From assembly GCA_965370315.1 (NCBI GenBank), contig CBDUTO010000049.1, positions 1 to 28,190 on the forward strand: DNA of 28,190 bases, read 5' to 3'. Positions 7,833 to 16,708 of this stretch are shown in pieces. Position 1 is the first letter of the stretch, and each line of letters begins with the position of its first letter. The DNA is from 1-14-2-50-31-20 sp965370315 (GTDB lineage Bacteria > Bacteroidota > Ignavibacteria > Ignavibacteriales > Melioribacteraceae). The notes beneath the pieces were generated by a model that saw only the letters and a program-made list of their open reading frames with translations, made no database searches and had not been told where the DNA came from. Position numbers and translations under genes: made by a program.

Positions 7833-9632
7833 TTAAGCAGTTTGTAACATAAATTGTTTTAATTCAAGTTCCAAATTATCCAAATCAGAAACTACTTTAT
7901 CATAAGTTTCTTTCAGAGAATCTCTATTTTCTGCAAATAGCGATTTGTAATACTCAATTCCATTATTCAAATTTGAATTAAAAGTATCAAAGTATTTAAT
8001 TTGCTTATCGGTAAATGGAATAGAGGCCTCATTAATTTTGTCTTTTAAGAAATCGATATACATTTTCAATTCTTTTATAAACATATTTGGACGACTATTT
8101 GTATTAAGAATATTTATTCTTCCATAGATGTGATCAACCATTTCCTTTAATGAAGACTCTCCAGAATAGTAAGCCATATTTGGTCCAGGACATATGGAGA
8201 CTGCTTCGCCTTCCATTTTAGTATCAAGATTATTTACAATCAGAACCGAATTTGTTAATCCATTACAGAGACATTCTTTTTCAGTAATTTTATTATACCT
8301 TGAATCATATTCAGTGCCCGCTAGATTCTCTGCTTTTAATTCATCTATCTTAATATTAATATATTTTATTGAAGCTGTGCAGATAGGTTTTTCACTATAT
8401 GTAGTATCGAATGCTAAAAATCTTTTTGGGCAAGCACTTCCAGGTTTACCCGATGCGGCTTCTTCTTTTCTTTCAATATCCTTTAAGCTCCCTCTAACAT
8501 TGTTAAATGGAATTCCAAGAGGTGACGCATTAGATAAATATAAATCTTCCTCTTTCGCATCGCTTAAAATTTTCATAGTTACTTTATCAACCGTTGTAGC
8601 TTCTGGAACAAGTAAAAATGGTGTTCCCCAACCAACCGAATCAACATCAAAATAATTTATTAAAAAGTCATGTTCATCAGCGGTACCCACTCCACCTTGG
8701 GCTGTAAGCCTAACATCTGGAATTGTCTCTGGAGAAACTTTGCCTTTTCTTTCTAACGCATCCTTAAACATTTTATATGTTGTTGCAAGTAAGGTTTCTC
8801 TATTTTCTTTGAACTCGTGTAAGATTGGTCCAAGCAAGTATCCATCCGATGCAAATGCATGGCCACCACAATTGAGTCCGGATTCTATTCGGAATTCTGA
8901 AATCCATAATCCTTTTTTAGCAAAGAATTTTCCTTGAATTAAAGCTGAACGATAATCACTAACTTTAAGAATAATTTTCTTTTTGATATTTCCATCAGCA
9001 TCAGGGAAAAAATCATCGAAATTTTCCATATAGCCAAAGAGTCTTGGATTCATTCCAGCAGAAAGGACTAGTGAGGATTCAAGTGTACTGTTGGCAAAAC
9101 CACGAATTGCAGTATGTGCTTTATTATGTTCAACAGAGAGTTGTCTATTCCCAATAAATTCTGGACCATCGAGCTTTGTCATAATGTTTACATCAATACC
9201 ACCAAGTGTTATGTTCTCATTTAACCACTTCTGGATCTCTTTAATACTATGATTATTCTCTATCATTTCATCAAAACGATCTTTTAAATCAGAGAATGAT
9301 GGGAGAAGTTCAAAATATTTTTCCAATTCTTCTCGTCTTTCAATTACGGAATTTTTTAGATTATCAAATTTTTCTTTTACTATTTCATCTACTAAATTTA
9401 GATATGATGTAATTCGCTTTGCACGAAAATCCTCCATCTTAGAAGTAATAGGTTCAAAAGAATAATTGAATTTTTCAGCATAATGCTTGCGCATTTTTTC
9501 AAGCAGGTTATGCTCAAATATTGACATCACAGAGGAAATTCCTAGATGTGCTGTTTTAATTGGTGAATCTATGGTATAGCTTAATCCCATAACGGGAATA
9601 TGAAACGTATGTTTAGATTTGGAATTACTCAT
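7833..9632 (-). CDS. Uncharacterised nitronate-monooxygenase-like TIM-barrel protein, ~600-residue family
   Basis: 599 residues. The middle carries motifs like those of FMN-binding nitronate monooxygenase / IMPDH-type barrels: SAGMNPRLFGY (191-201), SGLNCGGHAFAS (251-262), LTAQGGVGTADEH (309-321) and GWGTPFLLVPEATTVD (334-349). These resemble the AGGH and AAGGI flavin-binding turns of the 2-nitropropane dioxygenase family, but the protein is about twice that family's length. There is an N-terminal helical extension (about 40-140) and a C-terminal helical tail (about 515-599). Six cysteines, C255, C401, C418, C454, C456 and C481, lie in the barrel and in GSACPKR, ECLCNG and SICPGPN, and could bind a metal cluster. 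I recall conserved relatives in Bacteroidota and Chlorobi without known function. ATG start with AAAGG eight bases upstream. It lies 65 bases after the helicase gene, same strand. Confidence 0.6.
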   Translation of the reverse strand: MSNSKSKHTFHIPVMGLSYTIDSPIKTAHLGISSVMSIFEHNLLEKMRKHYAEKFNYSFEPITSKMEDFRAKRITSYLNLVDEIVKEKFDNLKNSVIERREELEKYFELLPSFSDLKDRFDEMIENNHSIKEIQKWLNENITLGGIDVNIMTKLDGPEFIGNRQLSVEHNKAHTAIRGFANSTLESSLVLSAGMNPRLFGYMENFDDFFPDADGNIKKKIILKVSDYRSALIQGKFFAKKGLWISEFRIESGLNCGGHAFASDGYLLGPILHEFKENRETLLATTYKMFKDALERKGKVSPETIPDVRLTAQGGVGTADEHDFLINYFDVDSVGWGTPFLLVPEATTVDKVTMKILSDAKEEDLYLSNASPLGIPFNNVRGSLKDIERKEEAASGKPGSACPKRFLAFDTTYSEKPICTASIKYINIKIDELKAENLAGTEYDSRYNKITEKECLCNGLTNSVLIVNNLDTKMEGEAVSICPGPNMAYYSGESSLKEMVDHIYGRINILNTNSRPNMFIKELKMYIDFLKDKINEASIPFTDKQIKYFDTFNSNLNNGIEYYKSLFAENRDSLKETYDKVVSDLDNLELELKQFMLQTA

Positions 9633-9697
9633 ATTTACCTTTCACAAATAAATAAAGTGATTTAATAAGTTACAAAAGTAACAAAACAAATTATATG

Positions 9698-11476
9698 CTA
9701 TTTTTTATACCTCTTTCTATCAGTTTTACCTGAAGAATTTCGAGAACCTCTTGAAGATTTTCGTCCAGATTTGAATCTTGGTTTATCACCATCGCTTCTT
9801 CTTCTGTCCGATCCTGATCGTGACGAGTGTGATCTTTGTACAGGCTCTTTCCCAGAAATTTCAAGATTTATTTTTCTATCCTTAAAAGTCTCGGAATTGA
9901 ATGCTTCTAGCATCTGATCTTTGTAATCGCTATCAACCTCAAAAAATGAAAATGTTTTTTTGATATCAATTTCACCAATCTCTATATCTCTAATTCCCGT
10001 GAAGTCATTTACCATTCCAATTAAATCAACTGGTCTGATTTTATCCATACTACCAAGATTTACAAAGAAGCGTGTATATCCTTGTCTTGCAGTTCTTTGG
10101 TTTGATCCTCCATCTCTATCTCTTCCTTTTGATTTTCTGTCATCAGTTGGTTTGTTTAAATCTGGAGTGTTACTGTAATAATCCGTAAAGCGATTAAACT
10201 CAACAGAAACAAATTTCTTAATTAACTCGTCTCTATCAAGCCATTCTAATTTTTTATTAATTTCAGGAATAAATTCATCAATCTGTGCAGAATCAACAGC
10301 AACTTTTTCCATTCTATCAATTACATGAAACAATTGAACTTTACATATTTCTTTCCCTAATGGAACAGATTTGTATTCTATCTTTTTCCCAATCTGTTTT
10401 TCAATTAGAGATATTTTTCTTTTCTCTTTAAGATTAGAGATAATAATTGAAGTACCAAATTTTCCAGCTCTTCCAGTTCTTCCACTTCTGTGGGTGTAAA
10501 TTTCAAGTTCATCAGGAAGGTTGTAATTGATTACGTGCGTTAAATCATGAATATCTATCCCACGTGCAGCAACGTCAGTGGCAACAAGAAGGCTAAGATG
10601 TTTCGATCTAAACTTGCCCATAACAACATCACGTTGCGCTTGCGATAAATCGCCATGTATTGCATCAGCATTATATCCATCTTCCATTAACTTGGCAGCA
10701 ACATCTTGTGTTTCACGTCTAGTACGACAAAATACAATGCCATAAACATCGGGATTAAAATCTACAATTCGTTTCAATGCTAAATATCTATCTTTTGCAT
10801 GTACTGAATAGCAGATGTGAGAAACATTCTCTGCACCAGCATTCTTTTTACCAACAGTAAACTCAATTGCATCGTTCATAAATTTATTAGCAATCTTTTT
10901 TACTTCCCTTGGCATTGTAGCAGAGAATAGAAGCGTTTGCTTCTCTTCTGGTGTATCAGTTAGAATTGCTTCAAGGTCTTCGCGAAAACCCATATTAAGC
11001 ATTTCATCTGCTTCATCTAGAACAACAGTTTTGATATATCTTAAATCTACAACTCTTCGATTTATTAAATCCAACAAACGTCCTGGGGTTGCCGAAATAA
11101 TGTGGGCTCCTCTTTTAATAGCTTTTATCTGATGCTCTATACTTGCACCACCAAAAACTGCTACTACCTTTACCCCTTTTTCATATTTTGAATATGATTT
11201 TATATCATCCGCTATTTGAACACAAAGTTCTCTTGTTGGACTAATAATTACATGTTGTGTTTTTTTATTTGATAAATCTACTCGTTGAATTAGTGGTAAG
11301 CCAAAAGCAGCTGTTTTACCCGTTCCTGTCTGGGCAAGTGCAACTATATCGTTTCCTTCGTCGCTTAATAATTGTGGAATAACCTTCTCTTGAACTGGCA
11401 TTGGATTTTCAAAACCAAGTTCTTCAATAGCGGTAAGAATATTTTTCTCAATCCCTATCTCTGCAAAACTTTTCAT
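9698..11476 (-). CDS. deaD: DEAD-box RNA helicase, DeaD/CsdA type with DbpA-like RNA-binding domain
   Basis: ATP-dependent RNA helicase for ribosome assembly and mRNA remodelling, typically cold-induced. From the chosen start (592 residues) all core motifs are present: Q motif around NPMPVQ, AQTGTGKT (48-55), PTREL, TPGRLLD, DEAD (154-157), SAT (185-187), VATDVAARGID and HRSGRTGR. A helical dimerisation-like region (about 385-445) precedes a DbpA-type RRM (about 467-542) and a basic Arg/Ser/Lys tail, the DeaD/CsdA order and length. The frame runs 14 codons further upstream to an ATG at 11518, but I prefer the ATG at 11476: GAGAAG lies just upstream, and the protein then starts MKSFAEIGI like other family members. 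Gene name is by architecture. Confidence 0.92.
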   Translation of the reverse strand: MKSFAEIGIEKNILTAIEELGFENPMPVQEKVIPQLLSDEGNDIVALAQTGTGKTAAFGLPLIQRVDLSNKKTQHVIISPTRELCVQIADDIKSYSKYEKGVKVVAVFGGASIEHQIKAIKRGAHIISATPGRLLDLINRRVVDLRYIKTVVLDEADEMLNMGFREDLEAILTDTPEEKQTLLFSATMPREVKKIANKFMNDAIEFTVGKKNAGAENVSHICYSVHAKDRYLALKRIVDFNPDVYGIVFCRTRRETQDVAAKLMEDGYNADAIHGDLSQAQRDVVMGKFRSKHLSLLVATDVAARGIDIHDLTHVINYNLPDELEIYTHRSGRTGRAGKFGTSIIISNLKEKRKISLIEKQIGKKIEYKSVPLGKEICKVQLFHVIDRMEKVAVDSAQIDEFIPEINKKLEWLDRDELIKKFVSVEFNRFTDYYSNTPDLNKPTDDRKSKGRDRDGGSNQRTARQGYTRFFVNLGSMDKIRPVDLIGMVNDFTGIRDIEIGEIDIKKTFSFFEVDSDYKDQMLEAFNSETFKDRKINLEISGKEPVQRSHSSRSGSDRRRSDGDKPRFKSGRKSSRGSRNSSGKTDRKRYKK

Positions 11477-11586
11477 AATCTTCTCATTAAATTTAAATTC
11501 AACTACAAAGATACTCATAAATGGTCGTATACGTTGAAAATAATTGAGGTGTGTTTTGGGGGTTAAGTTATTTACTTAAAAGAATA

Positions 11587-11709
11587 TAAGTGAGCTAAAG
11601 TTGGAGATTTCAAAGTGCCAAAAGTTAAAAAGCAGAACCATTAGAACTCTCTAAATTGAATAAATAGCAATCTTAATGTTTTTCAACTTTAGACATTTTA
11701 GCTCACTTA
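11587..11709. repeat. Spaced inverted repeat, 13-base perfect arms
   Basis: TAAGTGAGCTAAA (11587-11599) and TTTAGCTCACTTA (11697-11709) are exact reverse complements. AAAGTTG (11597-11603) and CAACTTT (11684-11690) add a second, offset pairing. It fills the spacer between the helicase start and the end of the secreted TPR gene. The core AGTGAGCTAAA appears a third time at 12629-12639, upstream of that TPR gene. Confidence 0.7.
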
Positions 11710-11727
11710 GCAACTTATAACTTTCTT

Positions 11728-12603
11728 TTATTTTTCCATTTCACTTTGTAATTCTTCAAGATTATCAGCAGATGCAGAAAAGTCTGGATTTATCTCTAAT
11801 GCCTTTTTATATTGAGCAATTGCGTCATCTTTTCTACCTGCAGCTTTATAACCATCACCCAAACTATCGTGTGAATTTGCACTCTCGGGATTTATCATAA
11901 CTTGTTTTTCAAAAGCATCAATTGCTTTAACAATTTTATCTTCTCCAAGATAATAGTATCCAAGGGAATTGTAGAGGCTTCCAAGAGATCTATCATTTCT
12001 AAAATTTTCCTCCAATACCTTAATTTGAATTTCAACCGAATCCATCTTCTCTTGTTTCAAATATATTTGTGCTAAAGAGGTTCTTCCTTTCATTTCATCT
12101 AATTTTACTAATTCTTTAGCATGCTTCTCAGCTTTGTCAATGTCTCCTCCCATAATACCAGGTGCATTTGTATAGAAACCAATTACTCCCATTAGCCCAG
12201 GAATATGTTTTGGATCTAACTCAACAGTTCGCTCAAACTCTTCCAAAATATCTGAAGCCATCATTGCTTGGCTAATAACATTTGAGTTTTGGGCATCCAT
12301 TGCAATTGCTCGCCCAAGCCAGAAATGGTAATCTGCATTTTCGTCTTGTAAATCTATGGCTTCTTCAAAGTTTTCTGTTGCCTCTTCAGCATCTCCAAGC
12401 CCCATAAATGTTCTACCTAGAAAAAAATATGCTTCGTGGTTTTGATCATCTTCATCAACAATTTCTTTAAGAATAGATTGGGCTTCTTCAAATTTATTTT
12501 CATCAAAAAGTTGTTTCGCTTTTTGTATATTATCATTTTGAAACGCTAAAATTTGGAAGGTAAATAGTGAAAAGAAAAATAATGACGCTGATAAATATTT
12601 CAT
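11728..12603 (-). CDS. Secreted/periplasmic TPR protein
   Basis: 291 residues. Residues 1-20 form a signal peptide (hydrophobic run, cut near ILA/FQ) without a lipobox cysteine. The rest is TPR-like: units near 25-60 (AKQLFDENKFEEAQSIL), 58-95, about 120-190 with the odd insert GFYTNAPGIMGGDIDKAEKHA, 205-240 and 243-280 (IAQYKKALEINPDF). TPR proteins of this kind usually act as scaffolds in the envelope; no enzyme motif is visible and the partner is unknown. The start is ATG at 12603 with a clear GAGG eight bases upstream. TTTAGCTCACT lies just upstream of that site and also beyond the gene's 3' end. It is divergent from the HD-domain gene. Confidence 0.8.
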   Translation of the reverse strand: MKYLSASLFFFSLFTFQILAFQNDNIQKAKQLFDENKFEEAQSILKEIVDEDDQNHEAYFFLGRTFMGLGDAEEATENFEEAIDLQDENADYHFWLGRAIAMDAQNSNVISQAMMASDILEEFERTVELDPKHIPGLMGVIGFYTNAPGIMGGDIDKAEKHAKELVKLDEMKGRTSLAQIYLKQEKMDSVEIQIKVLEENFRNDRSLGSLYNSLGYYYLGEDKIVKAIDAFEKQVMINPESANSHDSLGDGYKAAGRKDDAIAQYKKALEINPDFSASADNLEELQSEMEK

Positions 12604-12843
12604 GAATTTGACCTCATTTTGTTTTATTAGTGAGCTAAATATAATAACACTTAAATTCTTTTAAGTTAAAATATATAGGTTTTACATTATTTGTTAAGTC
12701 TTCCGATTTATAGACGCATATCGTAAGAATAAGTTTGCACAGAAATGAACTACTCGCTTAGCTTTTTGGATACTTATTAAAATAGTTTCAGTTTATTTTG
12801 AATTAACAGGTTTTTAGAGAATTTGCACTAAACATAGGATTAT

Positions 12844-13521
12844 ATGAATAGAGAAAACATAATTACTGCAACAATTGATTTTGTAAAAGAAACACTTGCA
12901 AATGCTGAGGGTGGACACGATTGGTGGCATATCTACCGTGTTTGGAAAACGGCAAAACAAATATCACAATCCGAAAATGTAGATTCATTCATTGTTGAAC
13001 TTGGGGCTTTGTTGCACGACATTGCCGACTCAAAATTCAATGATGGGGATGAAACTATCGGTCCTAAAATTGCAACTGATTTTCTACGTTCGCAAAACTT
13101 GGGTGAGAGTGTTATTACTCATGTTGTAGCAATAGTTGAAAACATTTCATTCAAAGGAGGTAAAGAACTTCAAAAGTTTAAATCTTTGGAATTAGATGTA
13201 ATTCAAGATGCTGATAGACTTGATGCTATTGGAGCTATTGGTATTGCTAGAACATTCAACTATGGTGGATTTAAGAACAGAGAAATTTACAACCCAGAAA
13301 TTCCCCCAAATCTAAATATGACTAAGGAAGAATACAAAAATAGTACCGCCCCAACTATAAACCATTTCTATGAGAAACTACTTCTATTAAAAGATAGGAT
13401 GAACACTAGAACAGGAAAAAGAATTGCCTCTGAACGACATAAATTTATGGAGGAATACTTGAATCAGTTTTACAAAGAATGGGGTTTCGACTCCGATCAA
13501 CCACCTGGTCTCAACTTCTAA
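12844..13521 (+). CDS. HD-domain phosphohydrolase, YpgQ/YedJ-like
   Basis: 225 residues, the usual size for this group. HD-superfamily metal ligands are in order: H25/H29 in GGHDWWHIYRVW (23-34), H58-D59 in LLHDIAD, and D122/D124 in QDADRLDAIGAIGIAR (121-136). The C-terminal TGKRIASERHKFMEEYL (190-206) is also typical. B. subtilis YpgQ, of this group, is a Mn2+-dependent nucleotide pyrophosphohydrolase; other members are uncharacterised, so nucleotide hydrolysis is the best guess here but the substrate is not shown by sequence. No signal peptide. AGGA lies four bases before the ATG. The gene stands alone, divergent from the TPR gene and convergent with rseP. Confidence 0.85.
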   Translation: MNRENIITATIDFVKETLANAEGGHDWWHIYRVWKTAKQISQSENVDSFIVELGALLHDIADSKFNDGDETIGPKIATDFLRSQNLGESVITHVVAIVENISFKGGKELQKFKSLELDVIQDADRLDAIGAIGIARTFNYGGFKNREIYNPEIPPNLNMTKEEYKNSTAPTINHFYEKLLLLKDRMNTRTGKRIASERHKFMEEYLNQFYKEWGFDSDQPPGLNF

Positions 13522-13532
13522 ATTTCGATTAT

Positions 13533-13568
13533 GCTCAGCAACCAAATGAAATTAAATGGTTGCTGAGC
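13533..13568. terminator. Convergent hairpin between HD gene and rseP; possible dispersed palindrome
   Basis: GCTCAGCAACCA (13533-13544) pairs perfectly with TGGTTGCTGAGC (13557-13568) across a 12-base AT-rich loop, in the 57 bases between two convergent genes. There is no T-run on either strand, so it may be a transcription barrier or simply a mobile palindrome. The outer bases (TTCG on the left, CGAAG on the right) also pair in part, which resembles TTCGAC..GCTCAG palindromes I recall from many genomes. Confidence 0.6.
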
Positions 13569-13578
13569 GAAGACGAAG

Positions 13579-14934
13579 TCACATGTTAATAATATCATTA
13601 TAAATAATAAATGCCATAAGCATTAATAGAATAATAAAACCAGCATTTTGAATTGCAATCTTAATTTTAATAGGAATCTCTCTTCTCAAAATTCCCTCAA
13701 TTAAAATTATTACAAAGTGTCCTCCATCCAAAACTGGAAATGGAAGAATATTCAATATTGCCAAGCTTAAACTAAGCATAGCTAGAAATCCTAGATAAGG
13801 AACTATTCCCATATCAGCAGACTCTGTAGCAATTTGTGCTATCTTTACAGGTCCACCAAATGCTTGTGCAACTTCTAATTTACCAAATATTACTCTTCCC
13901 ATATAATCAAGAGTAACGGATATGTATTGGACTGACATTCCAACTCCAGATCCTATGGCTGCAAAGAAAGAGTATTCTTCATACTCAATTTCTCCAGTAT
14001 AGTTGTCTTTTAATGAAATTCCTATTTTCCCATCAATTCCAGGTGTAACAGCTGTTTGGACTGTATCTTCATCACGTAAAATAATTAAAGCTAATACAGT
14101 ATCCGGATTGGAAGAAATTATTTCAATTGTTTCTGCTGTGCTCTTAATCATAGTATTATTTATAGAAATAAAAATATCTCCCGGTTCAATACCCGCATCA
14201 TTTGCAGGTGAGTCTTTAACAACAGTTGTTATTACCGGATTGATTTCTGCTAACGGAAGAAAATATTGCTCTTGAGAAGCTTTCCCCAATAGTTCAAGTG
14301 AAACAGTAAATGAGCTTTGGTTGCTATCTCGTAAAACTGAAACTTCTTTAGCAACACTACTATTCTCAATAAAAAGCGAAGTTCTAATTGCTTGCCAATC
14401 GTTTACATCATTTCCATTTATTGCTAATACCTTATCGCCACTTCTGAAGCCGGCTTCAAAAGCAGTAGTGCCTTCTTCAACAATTCCTACAGATGTAGTT
14501 TTTACGACTTGCTTACCTTGAAAATAATTAATCCCAGAAAATATTGCGATTGTTAGAATTAAATTCATCAACACGCCTGCTGAAATCACAAATAGCTTTT
14601 GATAAGTCGGTTTAGCTCTAAACTCATATGGCTTTGGTTCTGTATTTGCGAAGCTATTATCAAAACTTTCATCAACCATTCCAGAAATTTTAACATATCC
14701 ACCAAGTGGAAGTAGTGCTAAACGATAATCAGTATGCCCTTGTAAATCAAGATCCTTAGGAAGGTTACCCAATGTAAAACCATTAATTTGATTCCACCCA
14801 AATAATCTTTTTCCAAATCCAATAGCAAAAACATCTGTTCTCATTTTGCATGCTCGAGCTGCAAGAAAATGCCCTAACTCATGAATAAAAACTAAAATTC
14901 CAATAGTTAGTATAAAATAAAATATATAATCCAT
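13579..14934 (-). CDS. rseP: RIP metalloprotease RseP (site-2 protease, M50)
   Basis: Inner-membrane zinc protease that cleaves single-pass proteins within the membrane, classically anti-sigma factors, and clears signal peptide remnants. 451 residues: the zinc motif HELGH at 18-22 in the first helix; two tandem PDZ domains at about 145-215 and 225-305 (with AGFRSGDKVLAINGNDV and AGIEPGDIFISINN); and the third zinc ligand in the LDGGH loop (402-406, D403) after the NILPFP turn. Two PDZ domains match the E. coli arrangement. AAGGAAG precedes the ATG by about ten bases. It follows dxr by 17 bases on the same strand, a common pairing, so the two are probably co-transcribed. No anti-sigma factor gene is visible in the window. 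Confidence 0.95.
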   Translation of the reverse strand: MDYIFYFILTIGILVFIHELGHFLAARACKMRTDVFAIGFGKRLFGWNQINGFTLGNLPKDLDLQGHTDYRLALLPLGGYVKISGMVDESFDNSFANTEPKPYEFRAKPTYQKLFVISAGVLMNLILTIAIFSGINYFQGKQVVKTTSVGIVEEGTTAFEAGFRSGDKVLAINGNDVNDWQAIRTSLFIENSSVAKEVSVLRDSNQSSFTVSLELLGKASQEQYFLPLAEINPVITTVVKDSPANDAGIEPGDIFISINNTMIKSTAETIEIISSNPDTVLALIILRDEDTVQTAVTPGIDGKIGISLKDNYTGEIEYEEYSFFAAIGSGVGMSVQYISVTLDYMGRVIFGKLEVAQAFGGPVKIAQIATESADMGIVPYLGFLAMLSLSLAILNILPFPVLDGGHFVIILIEGILRREIPIKIKIAIQNAGFIILLMLMAFIIYNDIINM

Positions 14935-14951
14935 TAACTAAACTTCCTTTT

Positions 14952-16094
14952 CTAAACTTTAAAATACTCTCGTGTTAAACTATCACATTCAATAATTGTT
15001 TCTAAATTTACGACTGATTTTATCTCAACATTATTTAATGCTTCTTTTATTAATTTTGGAATTGAATTAAATGATGTTTTGTTATTCAAAAACCTTTCAA
15101 CAGCAATTTCGTTTGCCGCATTTAAAATACATGGGGCAGTTCCACCCGTTTCTAAAACATCAAAAGCTAATTGTAAACATTCAAATTTCACTAAGTCTGG
15201 CTTAAAGAATGACAACTCTTCAATTTCAGTTAATTTCGTATTCGTAAAACTGTTAGGCAATCTTTCTGGATAAGTTAACGCATATTGAATTGGCAACCTC
15301 ATATCTGGATTGCTTAGTTGCGCCTTTATCGATCCATCAACAAACTCAACCATTGAGTGAACAATTGATTGCGGATGAATTGTAACATCTATTTTATCTG
15401 GAGGTAGATTAAAAAACCAATGAGCCTCAATCATTTCAAGACCTTTGTTCATCATTGTAGCAGAATCAATTGTTACTTTACTACCCATATCCCAATTTGG
15501 ATGGTTAAGAGCTTCAGCAACAGTTACATTCTCCAACTCCTCTTTAGACTTTCTAAAAAATGGTCCGCCTGATGCAGTTAAAATTAGTTTTTCAATCTCT
15601 TTATGTTTTTCTCCAACTAAACATTGAAATATTGCACTATGCTCAGAATCAACTGGAATTAATTCTGAATTATACTCCTTTGCCAACTTAGTTATAATTT
15701 CGCCAGCAACTACAAGAGTTTCCTTGTTTGCAAGTGCAATTCTTTTTCCACGTTTAATTCCTTCAATTGTCGGTTGAAGTCCAGCAAATCCAACAAGTGC
15801 CGATAGAAGAATATCATACTCTGCTTCACGTGTACCAGTTAACAAGCCATTTTCACCAGTTAAGAAAATTATATTAGATGAGAAACTTGATTTGACTTTC
15901 TCTGCTAACTTTTCGTCCCGAACAACAACATATTTTGGATTAAATTCTTGAACTTGTTTTAATAGCAATTCAATATTTTGATTTGCAGTTAGCCCCACCA
16001 CCTCAAAGGAATCCCGATGAAGACGAATTACATCTAGCGTGTTTACTCCAATTGAGCCAGTTGAACCAAGAATAAAGATTTTTTTCTTTTGCAT
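14952..16094 (-). CDS. dxr: 1-deoxy-D-xylulose 5-phosphate reductoisomerase
   Basis: Converts DXP to 2-C-methyl-D-erythritol 4-phosphate with NADPH, the first committed step of the MEP isoprenoid pathway; cytosolic. 380 residues, full length. NADPH-binding GSTGSIGVNTLDV (10-22); metal ligands D149 and E151 in PVDSEHSAIFQ and E220 in NKGLEMIEAHWFF; substrate-binding TASGGPFF (173-180), HPNWDMGSKVTIDSA (198-212) and HPQSIVHSMVEF (240-251); C-terminal NAANEIAVERFL (325-336). All residues expected for activity are present, so the cell should make isoprenoids by the MEP route. No good Shine-Dalgarno precedes the ATG. Immediately upstream of rseP. A cdsA gene often lies just before dxr in other bacteria; here a zinc-ribbon gene lies there instead, 128 bases away. 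Confidence 0.96.
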   Translation of the reverse strand: MQKKKIFILGSTGSIGVNTLDVIRLHRDSFEVVGLTANQNIELLLKQVQEFNPKYVVVRDEKLAEKVKSSFSSNIIFLTGENGLLTGTREAEYDILLSALVGFAGLQPTIEGIKRGKRIALANKETLVVAGEIITKLAKEYNSELIPVDSEHSAIFQCLVGEKHKEIEKLILTASGGPFFRKSKEELENVTVAEALNHPNWDMGSKVTIDSATMMNKGLEMIEAHWFFNLPPDKIDVTIHPQSIVHSMVEFVDGSIKAQLSNPDMRLPIQYALTYPERLPNSFTNTKLTEIEELSFFKPDLVKFECLQLAFDVLETGGTAPCILNAANEIAVERFLNNKTSFNSIPKLIKEALNNVEIKSVVNLETIIECDSLTREYFKV

Positions 16095-16222
16095 TTACTT
16101 TAATTAAATCATTTGAATTCACGAAATTACGGATTTATTAAATGAAACGAGTATAAAATAATTGGTCGGCTTAATGCGATAATCATGAAAAACTAACTTC
16201 AGCCATTCTCAATTTGTTTTTA

Positions 16223-16708
16223 TTATTCACTCTTCTGAATGTTCTCAATTATTTTTTCAACTTGTAAATACTCATTGAGAGGAACCATTATTTTCATTTC
16301 ATTAATTAGATGACCACTAGATTCGCCTGAAGCTCTAAACAATGTGTAATCAGTACCACCCAATGATATTGGACTAGTTTTTCTACTAAACTTAAATGGG
16401 TGAAAATTTTCATCTTCTAAAACTGACATAATAAAATCTATCTCTAATGAATCGCTTGTTCCAAATACTCTTCCCATTGATTGAATTATTTCGACATCAC
16501 TATGCACATTACACAAGAATGCACCATTAACATCAAGTCCACATTTAGAACAACAAACTTTTTCACATATTAAACAAACACCTTCAGCGCTAGTGTCAGT
16601 ATGATTTATACATTTATCATCCGTAAATATTGATCCACAATTTGGACAGTAATCATCATTCTCTTTTACTTCTGATTCGCATTTGTCACAGTTATATTTT
16701 TCAGCCAT
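16223..16708 (-). CDS. Zinc-ribbon / B-box-like / DUF2007-like protein
   Basis: 161 residues from the start chosen here. A CxxC-x10-CxxC zinc ribbon (C7, C10, C21, C24) is followed by a B-box-like cluster (C33, H36, C45, C48, C53, C56, C66, H69). The C-terminal part (about 80-158) reads like DUF2007, a small ferredoxin-fold 'putative signal transducing' domain: VFGTSDSLEIDFIMSVLEDE and a final IMVPLNEYLQVEKIIENI. No enzyme motif; a protein- or nucleic-acid-binding adaptor is the likeliest reading. The frame reaches a GTG at 16717, but AGAGG touches that codon and sits at ideal distance from the ATG at 16708, so I use the latter. The ATG then overlaps the stop of the preceding FabK-like gene (ATGGCTGA), giving translational coupling. 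Confidence 0.72.
   Translation of the reverse strand: MAEKYNCDKCESEVKENDDYCPNCGSIFTDDKCINHTDTSAEGVCLICEKVCCSKCGLDVNGAFLCNVHSDVEIIQSMGRVFGTSDSLEIDFIMSVLEDENFHPFKFSRKTSPISLGGTDYTLFRASGESSGHLINEMKIMVPLNEYLQVEKIIENIQKSE

Noticed and set aside
11477..11518. Longer helicase start at 11518
   Set aside because: No Shine-Dalgarno and no homology-like sequence in the first 14 codons; the ATG at 11476 has GAGAAG and the usual N-terminus.
12604..12843. TAAGTTTG at 12730-12737 as a promoter -7 box for the HD gene
   Set aside because: The nearest TTTG upstream is about 36 bases away, not the ~19 expected, so the match is probably chance.
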